Assembly: GCF_000353285.1 (NCBI RefSeq)
Contig: NZ_KB731324.1
Span: 4,420,577 to 4,484,576 of the forward strand
From: Leptolyngbya boryana PCC 6306
GTDB taxonomy: Bacteria > Cyanobacteriota > Cyanobacteriia > Leptolyngbyales > Leptolyngbyaceae
Length of the DNA: 64,000 bases
Direction of reading: 5' to 3'
Shown here piece after piece: positions 25,723 to 34,664 of the stretch. Position 1 is the first letter of the stretch. Each line of letters begins with the position of its first letter. The position numbers and the translations under genes are program-made. Under the pieces are notes generated by a model. It was not told where the DNA came from. It made no database searches and saw only the letters and a program-made list of their open reading frames with translations.

Positions 25723-26211
25723 GGCAATTAGGGGGAGCGCTAATATAAATTAGGACAGAAGGTTGATTCGGGCTGTAATCCTATCTATGCAGTAGATTTT
25801 GGGTCGGTTATCGACAGAGCGGTTGGAACACAGGTTAGCAATCCACACTTGCATGATAAACCTGTTGTCTTAATCTTGACGAGGAAGACAAACCTCATGC
25901 GGTTGCTTACAGTCGATCAGGACATATATTAGAGATGATAGGTGGGAAAAGTTAGCTGCCAAGATGTTGGAGTAGTGAACGAAGATTTATTTCTGCGTTG
26001 AAATATGTCTGTTCCTGCTCACGTATGTCGTTAGGCAGAACGGCTCAATTTTTCAAGCAAAAATTGACCACCTAAAGTCGATCAACGTGCGGCTGGACTC
26101 AGACTTAGGACACAATCGAATCTCTCTTTGAGAAGAAGTATATGTGGAGAGAGCAGATTAGGATTCCATTCAGTTTATCTCGACATTTCAAATTCAAATT
26201 TCAAAGAGAGA
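25723..26211. other. Intergenic region of about 490 bases
   Basis: No gene, riboswitch or clear repeat recognised. Base composition is similar to neighbours. It may contain decayed coding DNA; both strands are full of stops. Confidence 0.3.
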
Positions 26212-26229
26212 ATGACCGAGGACACAATC

Positions 26230-26499
26230 ATGGATATTTCTAAGGTCTATGCAGATTTAGCAGTTTATGCCGAAGGACCTGGCGGACTAGAGGGCGCGTC
26301 AGATGTGCATTTTGGAACAGTAGAGCAAGTTGAAGCTGGAAAATACATCAAACTCAAAAAGCTCGATTCTCCAGATGGGCGATCGCATTGGCTTCCGATC
26401 AGTTGGGTTCGCGCAGTCGATGAAAGCGCAGTATTTTTGAACAAAACTGCCGATGAAGCTCTCGCCGGATTGATAAATGAAGCCCCGACCGAAGGTTAG
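26230..26499 (+). CDS. DUF2171-like small protein
   Basis: An 89-residue protein starting MDISKVYADLAVYAEGPGG. An earlier in-frame ATG at 26212 would add six residues; both have purine-rich sequence upstream. The pattern DVHFGTVEQVE, KLDSPDGRSHWLPISWVRAV and VFLNKT matches the small PRC-barrel-like DUF2171 proteins, cytosolic proteins of unknown role often linked to stress. It stands alone, followed by a perfect hairpin repeat. Confidence 0.6.
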   Translation: MDISKVYADLAVYAEGPGGLEGASDVHFGTVEQVEAGKYIKLKKLDSPDGRSHWLPISWVRAVDESAVFLNKTADEALAGLINEAPTEG

Positions 26500-26552
26500 T
26501 TGATTCGTCTTAGAGAACTTAGATAGCTTTCAATTGTAAGTGACGTTGAAAA

Positions 26553-26589
26553 GGATAGGGAGAAATCTGAGCCTGAGTTCTCCCTATCC
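26553..26589. repeat. Intergenic hairpin repeat with perfect 12-base arms
   Basis: GGATAGGGAGAA (26553-26564) and TTCTCCCTATCC (26578-26589) pair perfectly. It belongs to the G-rich/C-rich hairpin family of this window. No T-run follows, so it may act as an mRNA 3'-end stabiliser rather than a terminator. Confidence 0.75.
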
Positions 26590-26727
26590 CCACCTCTTTC
26601 TCAAATTTATTTTGGCGTATTACCAGAAGCACACTAGCCTCTCACGAGAACGTAAAGGGTTGTATCGCACAATCCACAAGTGTCTGTTCTCAGTCTCTAT
26701 ACTGGAGACATTAGGTGGGCAAGACAG

Positions 26728-28527
26728 ATGGATGATTTATTCCAAGAGATTGAAGCACTGGTTGATCAAGGCTTTGAAGGATTGCTAGATATTGTGCGAG
26801 TGATCGAAGGACGAGAGCCGAGAGAGCCTGAATTTCGCGTGAACCAGCCCGAAAATGTCGATCGCAGCTCCCCAACTGATGAAAGGCAATCTTTCTTTAG
26901 CGAAAATACAGTTCTGAGTACACCATCGAGCGAGGAGAGTGTACAGCCGACCCTTGCAGGTGTAGGGGGATTGTCTAGCGTACTGCGAGAGCTACGCGAA
27001 CTTGTCGAGCTTCCGCTCAAGCGTCCTAATGTATTAGCCGCTCTCGGATTAGAACCGACGACAGGCGTGTTGCTGACAGGACCACCCGGAACTGGAAAAA
27101 CTCTCACTGCACGTGCTTTAGCCACAGATCTCGATGTGAACTACATTGCGATCGTGGGTCCAGAAGTCATCGGAAAATACTACGGAGAAGCCGAATCTCG
27201 ACTGCGCAGCATTTTTCAAAAAGCAGCACGGTCTGCTCCTTGTATTATCTTTATCGACGAAATTGATAGTCTTGCTCCCGACCGTTCTAAAGTCGAAGGC
27301 GAGGTCGAAAAGCGGGTCGTGGCGCAACTCTTGAGTCTAATGGATGGGTTTGCTAAGACAAAAGGAATTATTGTCCTAGCTGCAACCAATCGCCCGGATC
27401 ATCTTGACCCTGCGTTACGTCGTCCAGGTCGGTTCGATCGAGAGATTGCATTCCGTGTGCCTGATCGCGGTGGGCGCTTAGAAATTCTTGAGATTTTAAC
27501 GGCAATGATGCCCCTGCACGAATCCGTGGATCTCAATGCGATCGCGGATTTATCTGGAGGTATGGTTGGTGCAGATCTCAAAGCACTCTCTCAAAAAGCA
27601 GCTTACTTAGCACTGCGGCGACTGTTGCCGAGCTTGGATAGTCCGATGCCTGCACAGATGAGTGTGACGCAGGTTGATTTTCTAGAAGCAATTCGACACA
27701 TTAAGCCTGCGGTACTGCGATCGATTGAAATCGAAGCACCGAAAGTTACCTGGGATGCGATCGGCGGACTGGATCACATTAAACAAACGCTACAAGACTC
27801 TGTAGAAGGCGCATTGCTCTATCCTGAACTGTATGATCATACTAAAGCGAAAGCACCACGCGGAATTTTGCTATGGGGCGAACCTGGAACAGGTAAAACG
27901 CTTTTGGCGAAAGCGGTTGCGGCTCAAGCTCGGGCAAACTTCATTGCAGTGAATGGACCTGAATTGCTGAGTAAATGGGTTGGAGCCTCAGAACAAGCAG
28001 TGCGAGAACTTTTCACAAAAGCGCGTCAGGCATCTCCCTGCGTTGTTTTTGTCGATGAAATTGATACGCTTGCGCCAGCACGCGGGAGATATCAAAGCGA
28101 TTCAGGAGTGAGCGATCGCGTTGTCGGTCAACTACTCACAGAACTCGACGGCTTGCATGACTGTACGAATGTGCTCTTCGTCGGAGCCACAAATCGCCCG
28201 GAAACCCTCGATCCTGCTTTACTGAGAGCAGGACGATTAGATTTGCAACTCAAAGTAGATCTCCCCGACCACATGAGTCGCCTCGCTATCTTGCACGTGC
28301 ATAATCGCGATCGCCCGTTGGAGGAGGTAGAGTTGGACTCATTCGCTGCCCAAACAGAAGGCTGGAATGGGGCTGATCTAGCGCTGTTAAGCAATCAAGC
28401 AGCATTAGAAGCAGTGCGCCGCTATCGTACTCAAGGCATGAATGATCCGACCTGTTTGAGGATTACAATGGATGACTTTACGATCGCCTATCAACGGCTT
28501 TTGCTTCAGCGCGAAATGGCTCGTTAA
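26728..28527 (+). CDS. AAA+ ATPase with two AAA domains (Cdc48/p97-like)
   Basis: A 599-residue protein with two AAA modules: Walker [15 protein letters not shown] and Walker [13 protein letters not shown] in the first, [14 protein letters not shown] and [12 protein letters not shown] in the second. Both have the second region of homology ([36 protein letters not shown]), the second lacking one of the usual Arg-rich positions. Cdc48-like proteins are unfoldases or segregases; bacterial members are less common and uncharacterised. It lacks the N-terminal double-psi barrel of true p97, having a short acidic N-terminal region instead. Start at ATG 26728 is chosen over an upstream frame lacking an ATG-supported ribosome site. 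Confidence 0.85.
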   Translation: MDDLFQEIEALVDQGFEGLLDIVRVIEGREPREPEFRVNQPENVDRSSPTDERQSFFSENTVLSTPSSEESVQPTLAGVGGLSSVLRELRELVELPLKRPNVLAALGLEPTTGVLLTGPPGTGKTLTARALATDLDVNYIAIVGPEVIGKYYGEAESRLRSIFQKAARSAPCIIFIDEIDSLAPDRSKVEGEVEKRVVAQLLSLMDGFAKTKGIIVLAATNRPDHLDPALRRPGRFDREIAFRVPDRGGRLEILEILTAMMPLHESVDLNAIADLSGGMVGADLKALSQKAAYLALRRLLPSLDSPMPAQMSVTQVDFLEAIRHIKPAVLRSIEIEAPKVTWDAIGGLDHIKQTLQDSVEGALLYPELYDHTKAKAPRGILLWGEPGTGKTLLAKAVAAQARANFIAVNGPELLSKWVGASEQAVRELFTKARQASPCVVFVDEIDTLAPARGRYQSDSGVSDRVVGQLLTELDGLHDCTNVLFVGATNRPETLDPALLRAGRLDLQLKVDLPDHMSRLAILHVHNRDRPLEEVELDSFAAQTEGWNGADLALLSNQAALEAVRRYRTQGMNDPTCLRITMDDFTIAYQRLLLQREMAR

Positions 28528-28630
28528 CTGCTTGTGAGCTTAGGAATGAGATCGAACCTGATCCCTGAAACGTCTTTACAGCTTATAACCAGAGAGCTTT
28601 TTTACATCCTCGATTGTCTTTAAACATCCT

Positions 28631-30244
28631 CTAAGGATGTTCTGAAGTCACGCGATCGTATTCTACCTTGCCGTAATCGAGCTTGATCACACGATCGCTA
28701 AATTGAAAATAATGATCATCATGACTAATCACCCAAACCGTTTTACCCCGATGCTTTAATTTCGGCAAAAACTCGGTGTAAAACAGTTCTCGGAAGATTG
28801 GATCTTGATCCGAAGCCCATTCGTCGAACAAATAGATCGGACGATCCTCCAAGTAAGCCGTCAACAATGCCAACCGTTTTCTTTGACCTTGCGACAGTTC
28901 CGTGGTTGATAATCTTCCATCTACAACCTGAACTTTGTGTTCAAGCTGTAACTGCTGAAGATAGCGCTGAGCATCCTCGTCAGACGCATCTAAGCCGAGT
29001 AAGCGATCGAATAAGTAGAAGTCAGCAAACACTGTTGAAAAATGCTGTCGATACCATTCTCGATTGTGCTCAGTAATCGGTTCGCCATCGAGTAAAATCG
29101 TGCCAGTTTCGGGCGCATATAATCCCGTTAAAAGCTTAGCGAAGGTAGATTTTCCGCTGCCGTTACCACCAACGATAAATACAATCTCGCCTGCATTCAA
29201 TGTTAAATCGATCGTGCCTAAAGTAAACTTCGTATCTTCAGACTGATAGTAGCTATGCGTCACACTTTTCAGTTCTAAGCGGTTCCACGTCTGAACGGTA
29301 CTGGGAATCGTTGTAGACTCGGCTTTTTGCTTCAAGGACAAACCTAGCATGTCGATCTTTTGCAATGACACACTTGCTTGGCTCAGAATCGGCAATTTCA
29401 GCACCATCTTATCCAATGGCAACATCAAATAAGTAAACGTCAAAACATAGCCGGACAAGGTTTCAGGCGGAATCGATACAATACCTGGCAAGGCAAACAT
29501 CACAAACCCGATCGCAAAAAAGAAGATCAGCTTGCCCCAACTTCCTGCCGACGCAAAGAGCACTAAAGCGTGAATGTTATGCCGACGAAATGACGCGGAA
29601 GCGGTCTCTAACTCATCGCGCAGAAACACCTGACGGCGCGGGTAATGCAGCTTCATCTCTTTGATGCCATCGGTAATCGATCGAAAATGCCGAAACAACA
29701 CATCTTGATCTTCGCGTGCAAATACCATCCGACGACGAGCTTGGTTGAGCATCCATTGACAAGTTGCGAATGCAAAGAAAAACAACCCCATCACCATCGC
29801 AAACACAACCCAAGACAGCGAACCAATATAAACAAAACAGCCAACAACTGTCGCCAAATCGATACACAAAAACGGAAACGAAGAAACCGCAGTGGCGACC
29901 GCTTGCACATCTTCGGTCAAAGTTGCCATCATGCGCGCATTTCCAAGCTGCTCCAAATGCCGCAACTCCGACGACAAAATTTGTCGGCTTAACTGCAATC
30001 TCAATTTAAAGACTGCATCCTGCGCCAACTGAATCAGCACCATCTGCGAAATCACGCTCGTGATCAGCGACACGATCGCTAATCCGACAAATGCCCACGC
30101 AATCTGTGACACGGCACCATTGCCCAAGGCGCGGCTAATTAATGCAATTAATCCTGCACTACTCGCCCCGCTCAAAAAACCCGTCAAAATCGCGATCGAC
30201 ACTAATTTACGAGATGAGCGGAACAAAAATGAAATCAATTGCAT
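28631..30244 (-). CDS. ABC transporter, fused membrane and ATPase domains (cyclic-peptide export type)
   Basis: A 537-residue half-transporter. Six membrane segments (about 1-290) precede an ATPase domain with Walker A VGGNGSGKSTFAKLL, signature LSQGQRKRLAL and Walker B PIYLFDEWASDQDP. The DEWASDQDP form and the overall layout match the PvdE/SyrD cyclic-peptide and siderophore export family. No nonribosomal peptide or precursor gene is adjacent. It is divergent from the degenerate histidine kinase gene, 84 bases apart. Confidence 0.82.
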   Translation of the reverse strand: MQLISFLFRSSRKLVSIAILTGFLSGASSAGLIALISRALGNGAVSQIAWAFVGLAIVSLITSVISQMVLIQLAQDAVFKLRLQLSRQILSSELRHLEQLGNARMMATLTEDVQAVATAVSSFPFLCIDLATVVGCFVYIGSLSWVVFAMVMGLFFFAFATCQWMLNQARRRMVFAREDQDVLFRHFRSITDGIKEMKLHYPRRQVFLRDELETASASFRRHNIHALVLFASAGSWGKLIFFFAIGFVMFALPGIVSIPPETLSGYVLTFTYLMLPLDKMVLKLPILSQASVSLQKIDMLGLSLKQKAESTTIPSTVQTWNRLELKSVTHSYYQSEDTKFTLGTIDLTLNAGEIVFIVGGNGSGKSTFAKLLTGLYAPETGTILLDGEPITEHNREWYRQHFSTVFADFYLFDRLLGLDASDEDAQRYLQQLQLEHKVQVVDGRLSTTELSQGQRKRLALLTAYLEDRPIYLFDEWASDQDPIFRELFYTEFLPKLKHRGKTVWVISHDDHYFQFSDRVIKLDYGKVEYDRVTSEHP

Positions 30245-30328
30245 AGCAGGAGTTAAAAGGGTTCTGGTAAGGTAGACGCAAATTTGGGCAGTGTAGATTT
30301 AGCAAGTTTATGGACGATTACCCTTGTG

Positions 30329-31681
30329 ATGACACCATCTACATCTGAGTTTCGATCGAAACTAAACGTTCCCGTGTTGGCTCCCGGAAACGTACAGACA
30401 ATTCAGCTCGAATCGATGCTACAAGATTTGCCTCTGTATGATTTTGCGGCAGAGTTGGACGTTTTGGGAACGGAGGTGGCTGAGATCTTTGAGCAGCATC
30501 CGTTACTCCCAGGGGTAATTTTGACTGAAAATGGGCGCTTTTTGAGCCTGATTTCCCGCCATCGTCTGTTGGAATATTTGCTCCGTCCCTACGGAATTGA
30601 CCTGTTTCTTGAGAAACCGTTGCGGATTTTACAGAGTTACGATCGCACAGTGCCGCTGATTCTCAGTGGCGACACTCCGATTCTCACCGCTGCCCAACAA
30701 GCCTTGCGTCGTCCGTTTGACCGACTGCGCGATCCGATTGTCGTGCGTCTCGGTGCAGATCAATACCGAATTCTCGATCCACATGAATTAAATATTGCCT
30801 ATTGGCAACTGCGCGGTATTGAAACCCAAGTCAGAATCGAACGCCTCCAGCTTCAAATGCTCCAGAGCGAGAAAATGGCAAGTTTGGGACGCTTGGTCGA
30901 TGGAGTGTCTCACGAAATTCTCGATCCCGTCAGTTTTATCTGGGGAAATTTGAGTCATATTGCCGAGTACAGCCGCAGTTTGTTGGAAATTATCGGCGCT
31001 TACGAGAAATGTATTACGGACGTTCCCCAGAAAGTGATTGATCTCAAAGAAGCGATCGAGTTCGATTATATTCGCGAAGATCTGCCCAAAACGCTAGACA
31101 GCATCAAAACTGGAGCCGAGCGTCTCTCCCGTCTTGCCAATAGCTTGCAGAATTTCTGCCATATCGATGAAGTGTATCCGCGTCCAGCCAATTTACATGA
31201 CTGTCTCGACTCGGTGCTGCTGCTGCTGAAAAGCCGCCTGTCGAGCGACATTCAAGTCACGAAAAATTATGGACACCTGCCGCCAGTGCCTTGCTTCATT
31301 AGCCAACTGAGCCAGGTGTTTATGAATATTTTGAATTGTTCAATCGATACGCTGCTGAATCAAGCTGCATACCGAGAACAAAATCCTGACCTAGTAAGCT
31401 CTGACGCTCCACAAATTAGAATTTCAACCGAAGTTTGCTCGATCGATGGAACTGGACAGCGTTGGGTTGCGATTCAAATCGCAGACAACTCAAGCGAAAT
31501 GTCGATCGAAATTCAACGTCAACTCATGCAAGCCTTTTCTACCGAACTCACGAAAGAAACCAGTCTTGCGACAAGTTATCGAATTGTGACAGCAAGACAT
31601 AGCGGCATCTTCCGAGTTTACTGCGACATTTCACCGAGATTACGGGGCACAGTGTTTGAAATTTTGCTGCCTTTAAACTAG
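30329..31681 (+). CDS. Histidine-kinase-like protein with degenerate ATP-binding domain
   Basis: A 450-residue protein from ATG 30329. The N-terminal 170 residues resemble a CBS-type region (PLYDFAAELDVLGTEVAEIFEQHPLLPGVILTE). MASLGRLVDGVSHEILDPVSF carries the H-box His. In the HATPase domain the N-box VFMNILNCSIDTLLNQ is partly kept, but the G1 box is IADNSSEMS and the G2 region reads KETSLATSYRIV, having lost its glycines (normal GTGLGLS). It may therefore be a pseudokinase that signals by dimerisation or phosphotransfer only. No membrane span. It is divergent from the peptide exporter. Confidence 0.7.
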   Translation: MTPSTSEFRSKLNVPVLAPGNVQTIQLESMLQDLPLYDFAAELDVLGTEVAEIFEQHPLLPGVILTENGRFLSLISRHRLLEYLLRPYGIDLFLEKPLRILQSYDRTVPLILSGDTPILTAAQQALRRPFDRLRDPIVVRLGADQYRILDPHELNIAYWQLRGIETQVRIERLQLQMLQSEKMASLGRLVDGVSHEILDPVSFIWGNLSHIAEYSRSLLEIIGAYEKCITDVPQKVIDLKEAIEFDYIREDLPKTLDSIKTGAERLSRLANSLQNFCHIDEVYPRPANLHDCLDSVLLLLKSRLSSDIQVTKNYGHLPPVPCFISQLSQVFMNILNCSIDTLLNQAAYREQNPDLVSSDAPQIRISTEVCSIDGTGQRWVAIQIADNSSEMSIEIQRQLMQAFSTELTKETSLATSYRIVTARHSGIFRVYCDISPRLRGTVFEILLPLN

Positions 31682-31822
31682 AAAATGCGGAAAAGATGTT
31701 TACAAAAATTCGGAAAGTGTTACATTAGCGCTGTAGAAAAGGAAGAATAAAGCCAATCGTCAAGTATGACTTGGCTCTATCGTTCGCAGACTTGCTGACC
31801 TCACCGCATTCAGGTAAAGATT

Positions 31823-32497
31823 ATGTCGCTGACCGGATTGATTCAAGGCGTAAACTCGTTTCACAGCAATTACTTCAACGATCACCGAGAATTATTTGAG
31901 CGGCTCTCTGGAGGACAATCTCCCGACGTTTTATTCATCACCTGTTCTGATTCACGCATTGATCCCTGTCTGATCACCCAAGCCCAACCCGGTGAACTGT
32001 TCGTGATGCGCAATGTCGGCAATATTATTCCGTCTTATGGAGCAGCGAGTAGTGCGGAATCAGCCGGAATCGAGTATGCAGTGCAGGCGTTGGGCATCAA
32101 AGACATTATTGTCTGCGGGCATTCGCACTGTGGGGCAATGAAAGGATTGCTGCAAATTGGCACGCTGGCTGAACAAATGCCTGCTGTTTATGACTGGCTC
32201 AAACGCCATGGAGAAGCGACCCGTCGAGTCGTACAAGATAACTATGCAGGAATTGAGCCAGAGAAATTATTGAAAATCGCGATCGAACAAAACATCCTCA
32301 CCCAAATCGAAAACCTTGAAACCTATCCGGCAATTCGCTCCAAACTCCATGCAGGTAAGTTAAACCTTCATGCCTGGATGTATGAGATCGAGACGGGCAC
32401 TGTATTTGCCTTTAATGCAGAGAAACACCGTTTCATGTTGATGGAAAAGCGATCGTTCCCCGTCCCCGACCCATTAATCACGCACATCGCAAGCTAA
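31823..32497 (+). CDS. Beta-class carbonic anhydrase
   Basis: A 224-residue enzyme interconverting CO2 and bicarbonate. Zinc ligands are visible: Cys41 and Asp43/Arg45 pair in CSDSRIDP, His100 and Cys103 in CGHSHCGAMKG. PGELFVMRNVGNIIP is the usual companion block. Length is that of stand-alone beta enzymes; it lacks the C-terminal extension of the carboxysomal CcaA. A hairpin with arms AGCCAA/TTGGCT lies in its leader (about 31751-31776), and a hairpin follows the gene. Confidence 0.88.
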   Translation: MSLTGLIQGVNSFHSNYFNDHRELFERLSGGQSPDVLFITCSDSRIDPCLITQAQPGELFVMRNVGNIIPSYGAASSAESAGIEYAVQALGIKDIIVCGHSHCGAMKGLLQIGTLAEQMPAVYDWLKRHGEATRRVVQDNYAGIEPEKLLKIAIEQNILTQIENLETYPAIRSKLHAGKLNLHAWMYEIETGTVFAFNAEKHRFMLMEKRSFPVPDPLITHIAS

Positions 32498-32504
32498 AAT
32501 CTGG

Positions 32505-32540
32505 AGCACTCCGAGGATGGAAAAGCTCAGAGTGCTTTTC
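32505..32540 (+). terminator. Terminator-like hairpin after the carbonic anhydrase gene
   Basis: AGCACTC (32505-32511) and GAGTGCT (32530-32536) pair, followed by only a short T-run. It lies between converging genes and could serve both. Confidence 0.5.
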
Positions 32541-32553
32541 CCACAACAGATCA

Positions 32554-33360
32554 TCAAGTTAAACGAGTCACTCCTAATCCTGCCATTCGCTGATAGACCG
32601 ATTGCGTCGGAGCAATCCACACGCGCCCTGTTCCTCGGAACGTTTGCAGAAATCCTTCACCACTCGTCATAGCTCCCATCAGAGAGTTCGAGGCTTTCTC
32701 CACACTGAACTGAATTCCACTGGTTCGCAACAACGCAAACGACCCATCGACTTGCAGGGTTTCATTCTCTAATGTTAATTCCATAATCTCGCTTAACGGG
32801 ACAGGAATCCGAAACACGACAATTCCTGTGCCCATCACCTTCGTTTGATAGCGTCCTTCTCCACCTGCAACTCGTGCGCTAAAGCTTTCAACCCGATGCG
32901 CGCCAACTTGTATGGAATTCTCACTACAGCAAAACAATCCCTGATCCGCATACAGCGTTTGGTTGTTTAGCTGCATGAACCAGTAATGTCCAAAGGTGGG
33001 TTCTAAGTAAATTTCACCCGTGCCACTGTACAACGGCTTGAACATCGTTTCACCCGTACGTGCTGCTGCCAGTGCGCCTTTGACGAGTCCTCCAACCCCT
33101 TCTCCCATTCCGGTTGAGCTTTCCATCTCAATCCGACCTTTACTAAATTGCAGTGCTCCCGGTTCTGTGCGAATTCCATCTTTGTCTAAGCGCACTCGTA
33201 ACTGGCGTAAATGCACGCCTGCTTTGTTCAGAACGTGCAGTTGCTCCGCGATCGCAAGGGTTTCACTTCCCGCCAGTGGTTTATATTCCAACAATTCAAA
33301 CGTCGTGCCACCACGAGTCACACTATGAACGACGTGAAAAGGCAAATTATTTTCAGTCAT
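32554..33360 (-). CDS. AIM24 / TIGR00266 family protein
   Basis: A 268-residue protein of the AIM24 family (beta-rich, trimeric fold in solved members). Features are MESSTGMGEGVGGLVKGALAAARTGETMFKPLYSGTGEIYLEP, the SFAR...GGEGRYQTKVMGTGIVVFRIPVP block and the C-terminal GEGFLQTFRGTGRVWIAPT. Function is unknown. It lies downstream of the adaptor-permease pair on the same strand, 43 bases from the permease start side. Confidence 0.75.
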   Translation of the reverse strand: MTENNLPFHVVHSVTRGGTTFELLEYKPLAGSETLAIAEQLHVLNKAGVHLRQLRVRLDKDGIRTEPGALQFSKGRIEMESSTGMGEGVGGLVKGALAAARTGETMFKPLYSGTGEIYLEPTFGHYWFMQLNNQTLYADQGLFCCSENSIQVGAHRVESFSARVAGGEGRYQTKVMGTGIVVFRIPVPLSEIMELTLENETLQVDGSFALLRTSGIQFSVEKASNSLMGAMTSGEGFLQTFRGTGRVWIAPTQSVYQRMAGLGVTRLT

Positions 33361-33403
33361 AATCCGTTACCTCAGACTGCTCGATTTATCTCAAGAATGC
33401 CCC

Positions 33404-34660
33404 TTACTCACTGCGTAATGCTGTAATCGGATCCAGTCGAGCCGCATTTCTCGCTGGAATTACTCCGGCGACTAATCCCACTCCTAACGCTAAAGTGAGT
33501 CCAGCCGCGATCGCGACTCCAGAAATAATGAATGGAAAGCTAAACGCCGTTGAAGCAGCAAACGCTAAGCCTAAACCGACTGCCACCCCGATTGCGCCTC
33601 CCATCAGGGAGACTAAAATTGCTTCGGTGAGAAACTGACTCAGTACTGCTTGATTTGTCGCCCCGATCGCTTTTCTGACTCCAATTTCACGAGTTCGCTC
33701 GACAACCGAAACGAGCATAATATTCGCGATCCCAATTCCGCCGACAATTAACGAAATCCCCGCGATCGCGCTCACCAATACCGTAAACAATCCCACAACA
33801 CTACTAAATGTATTAATAATGTCCACCTGATTACTAATCCGAAAATCATCCGGTTTGGGAGGATAGATATTATGTCGAACTCTCAGCAGATTCGTGACTT
33901 GAAATTGTGCTGCTTCAAGTTCTTCTTGACTGTTTGCCTTCACCCAAAACCCGCTAATTGCCCGACCATTGAGCGAATTATTTCCCACAATCCGCGCCGA
34001 CATATTCGTCAATGGGATGTAAACGCGATCGTCTTGATCTTGCCCCCCGACTGATCCTTTTGACTCTGCCACACCGACGACTGTATAGCGCCCATTCTGA
34101 ATCCGAATATTTGCTCCGATCGCTCGTTCTCCAGATGCAAATAAGGTATCCCGGACTGCACTGCCCAAGACGACCACTGAAGTGGCATTGACCAGATCGT
34201 CTTGAGTGAAAAACTGTCCTTCTTGGGGTTGAATTTCTTTGACATCAGGATAGTTCAAATCCACACCCAAGATTGAAGTCGAAGTATTCTGATTGCCATA
34301 CACAACCTGTCCGCCCCGCTGCAAATAGGCAGTGACTCCTGCTGCTGCTGGAGCTTGTTTCCCCACGGCTTGAGCATCTTCAAAGGTCAATGTACTCGCT
34401 GAACCTGCTCCTTGACTGATCCCGCCCGATCGAGCGACCCCAGACAGAACCAGCATGACATTTGTCCCTAATGCCTGAATCTGCTGTTCAGTTGCTTTCT
34501 GCACGCCTTGACCAACCGAAGTCACTGTGATCACCGAAGCGATGCCAATAATCACACCGAGCATCGTCAAACTCGTTCTTAATCGGTTGCTCCACAAGGC
34601 TTCTACTGCCATGCTGAAGATCTCTAGCAGTGGCACTTGTCTGACTCGAAGTTTTCCCAT
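33404..34660 (-). CDS. ABC transporter permease, MacB/FtsX type
   Basis: A 418-residue membrane protein with one N-terminal span (TSLTMLGVIIGIASVITV), a large periplasmic domain (about 60-290) and three C-terminal spans, as in MacB-type permeases. The motif REIGVRKAIGATNQAVLSQFLTEAILVS is the coupling helix region. It contains no ATPase domain. GGAGG precedes the ATG at 34660, which lies 4 bases after the adaptor gene. The ATPase subunit is not adjacent, so it must be supplied elsewhere. Confidence 0.82.
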   Translation of the reverse strand: MGKLRVRQVPLLEIFSMAVEALWSNRLRTSLTMLGVIIGIASVITVTSVGQGVQKATEQQIQALGTNVMLVLSGVARSGGISQGAGSASTLTFEDAQAVGKQAPAAAGVTAYLQRGGQVVYGNQNTSTSILGVDLNYPDVKEIQPQEGQFFTQDDLVNATSVVVLGSAVRDTLFASGERAIGANIRIQNGRYTVVGVAESKGSVGGQDQDDRVYIPLTNMSARIVGNNSLNGRAISGFWVKANSQEELEAAQFQVTNLLRVRHNIYPPKPDDFRISNQVDIINTFSSVVGLFTVLVSAIAGISLIVGGIGIANIMLVSVVERTREIGVRKAIGATNQAVLSQFLTEAILVSLMGGAIGVAVGLGLAFAASTAFSFPFIISGVAIAAGLTLALGVGLVAGVIPARNAARLDPITALRSE

Positions 34661-34664
34661 GGTT

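Noticed and set aside
26728-28527. Reading the double AAA ATPase as FtsH or ClpC.
   Set aside because: No protease domain, zinc site or Clp N domain; both modules are Cdc48-like.
30284-30328. An earlier start for the histidine-kinase-like gene at 30284.
   Set aside because: It needs a non-ATG codon in the divergent promoter region; the ATG at 30329 leaves a normal N-terminus.
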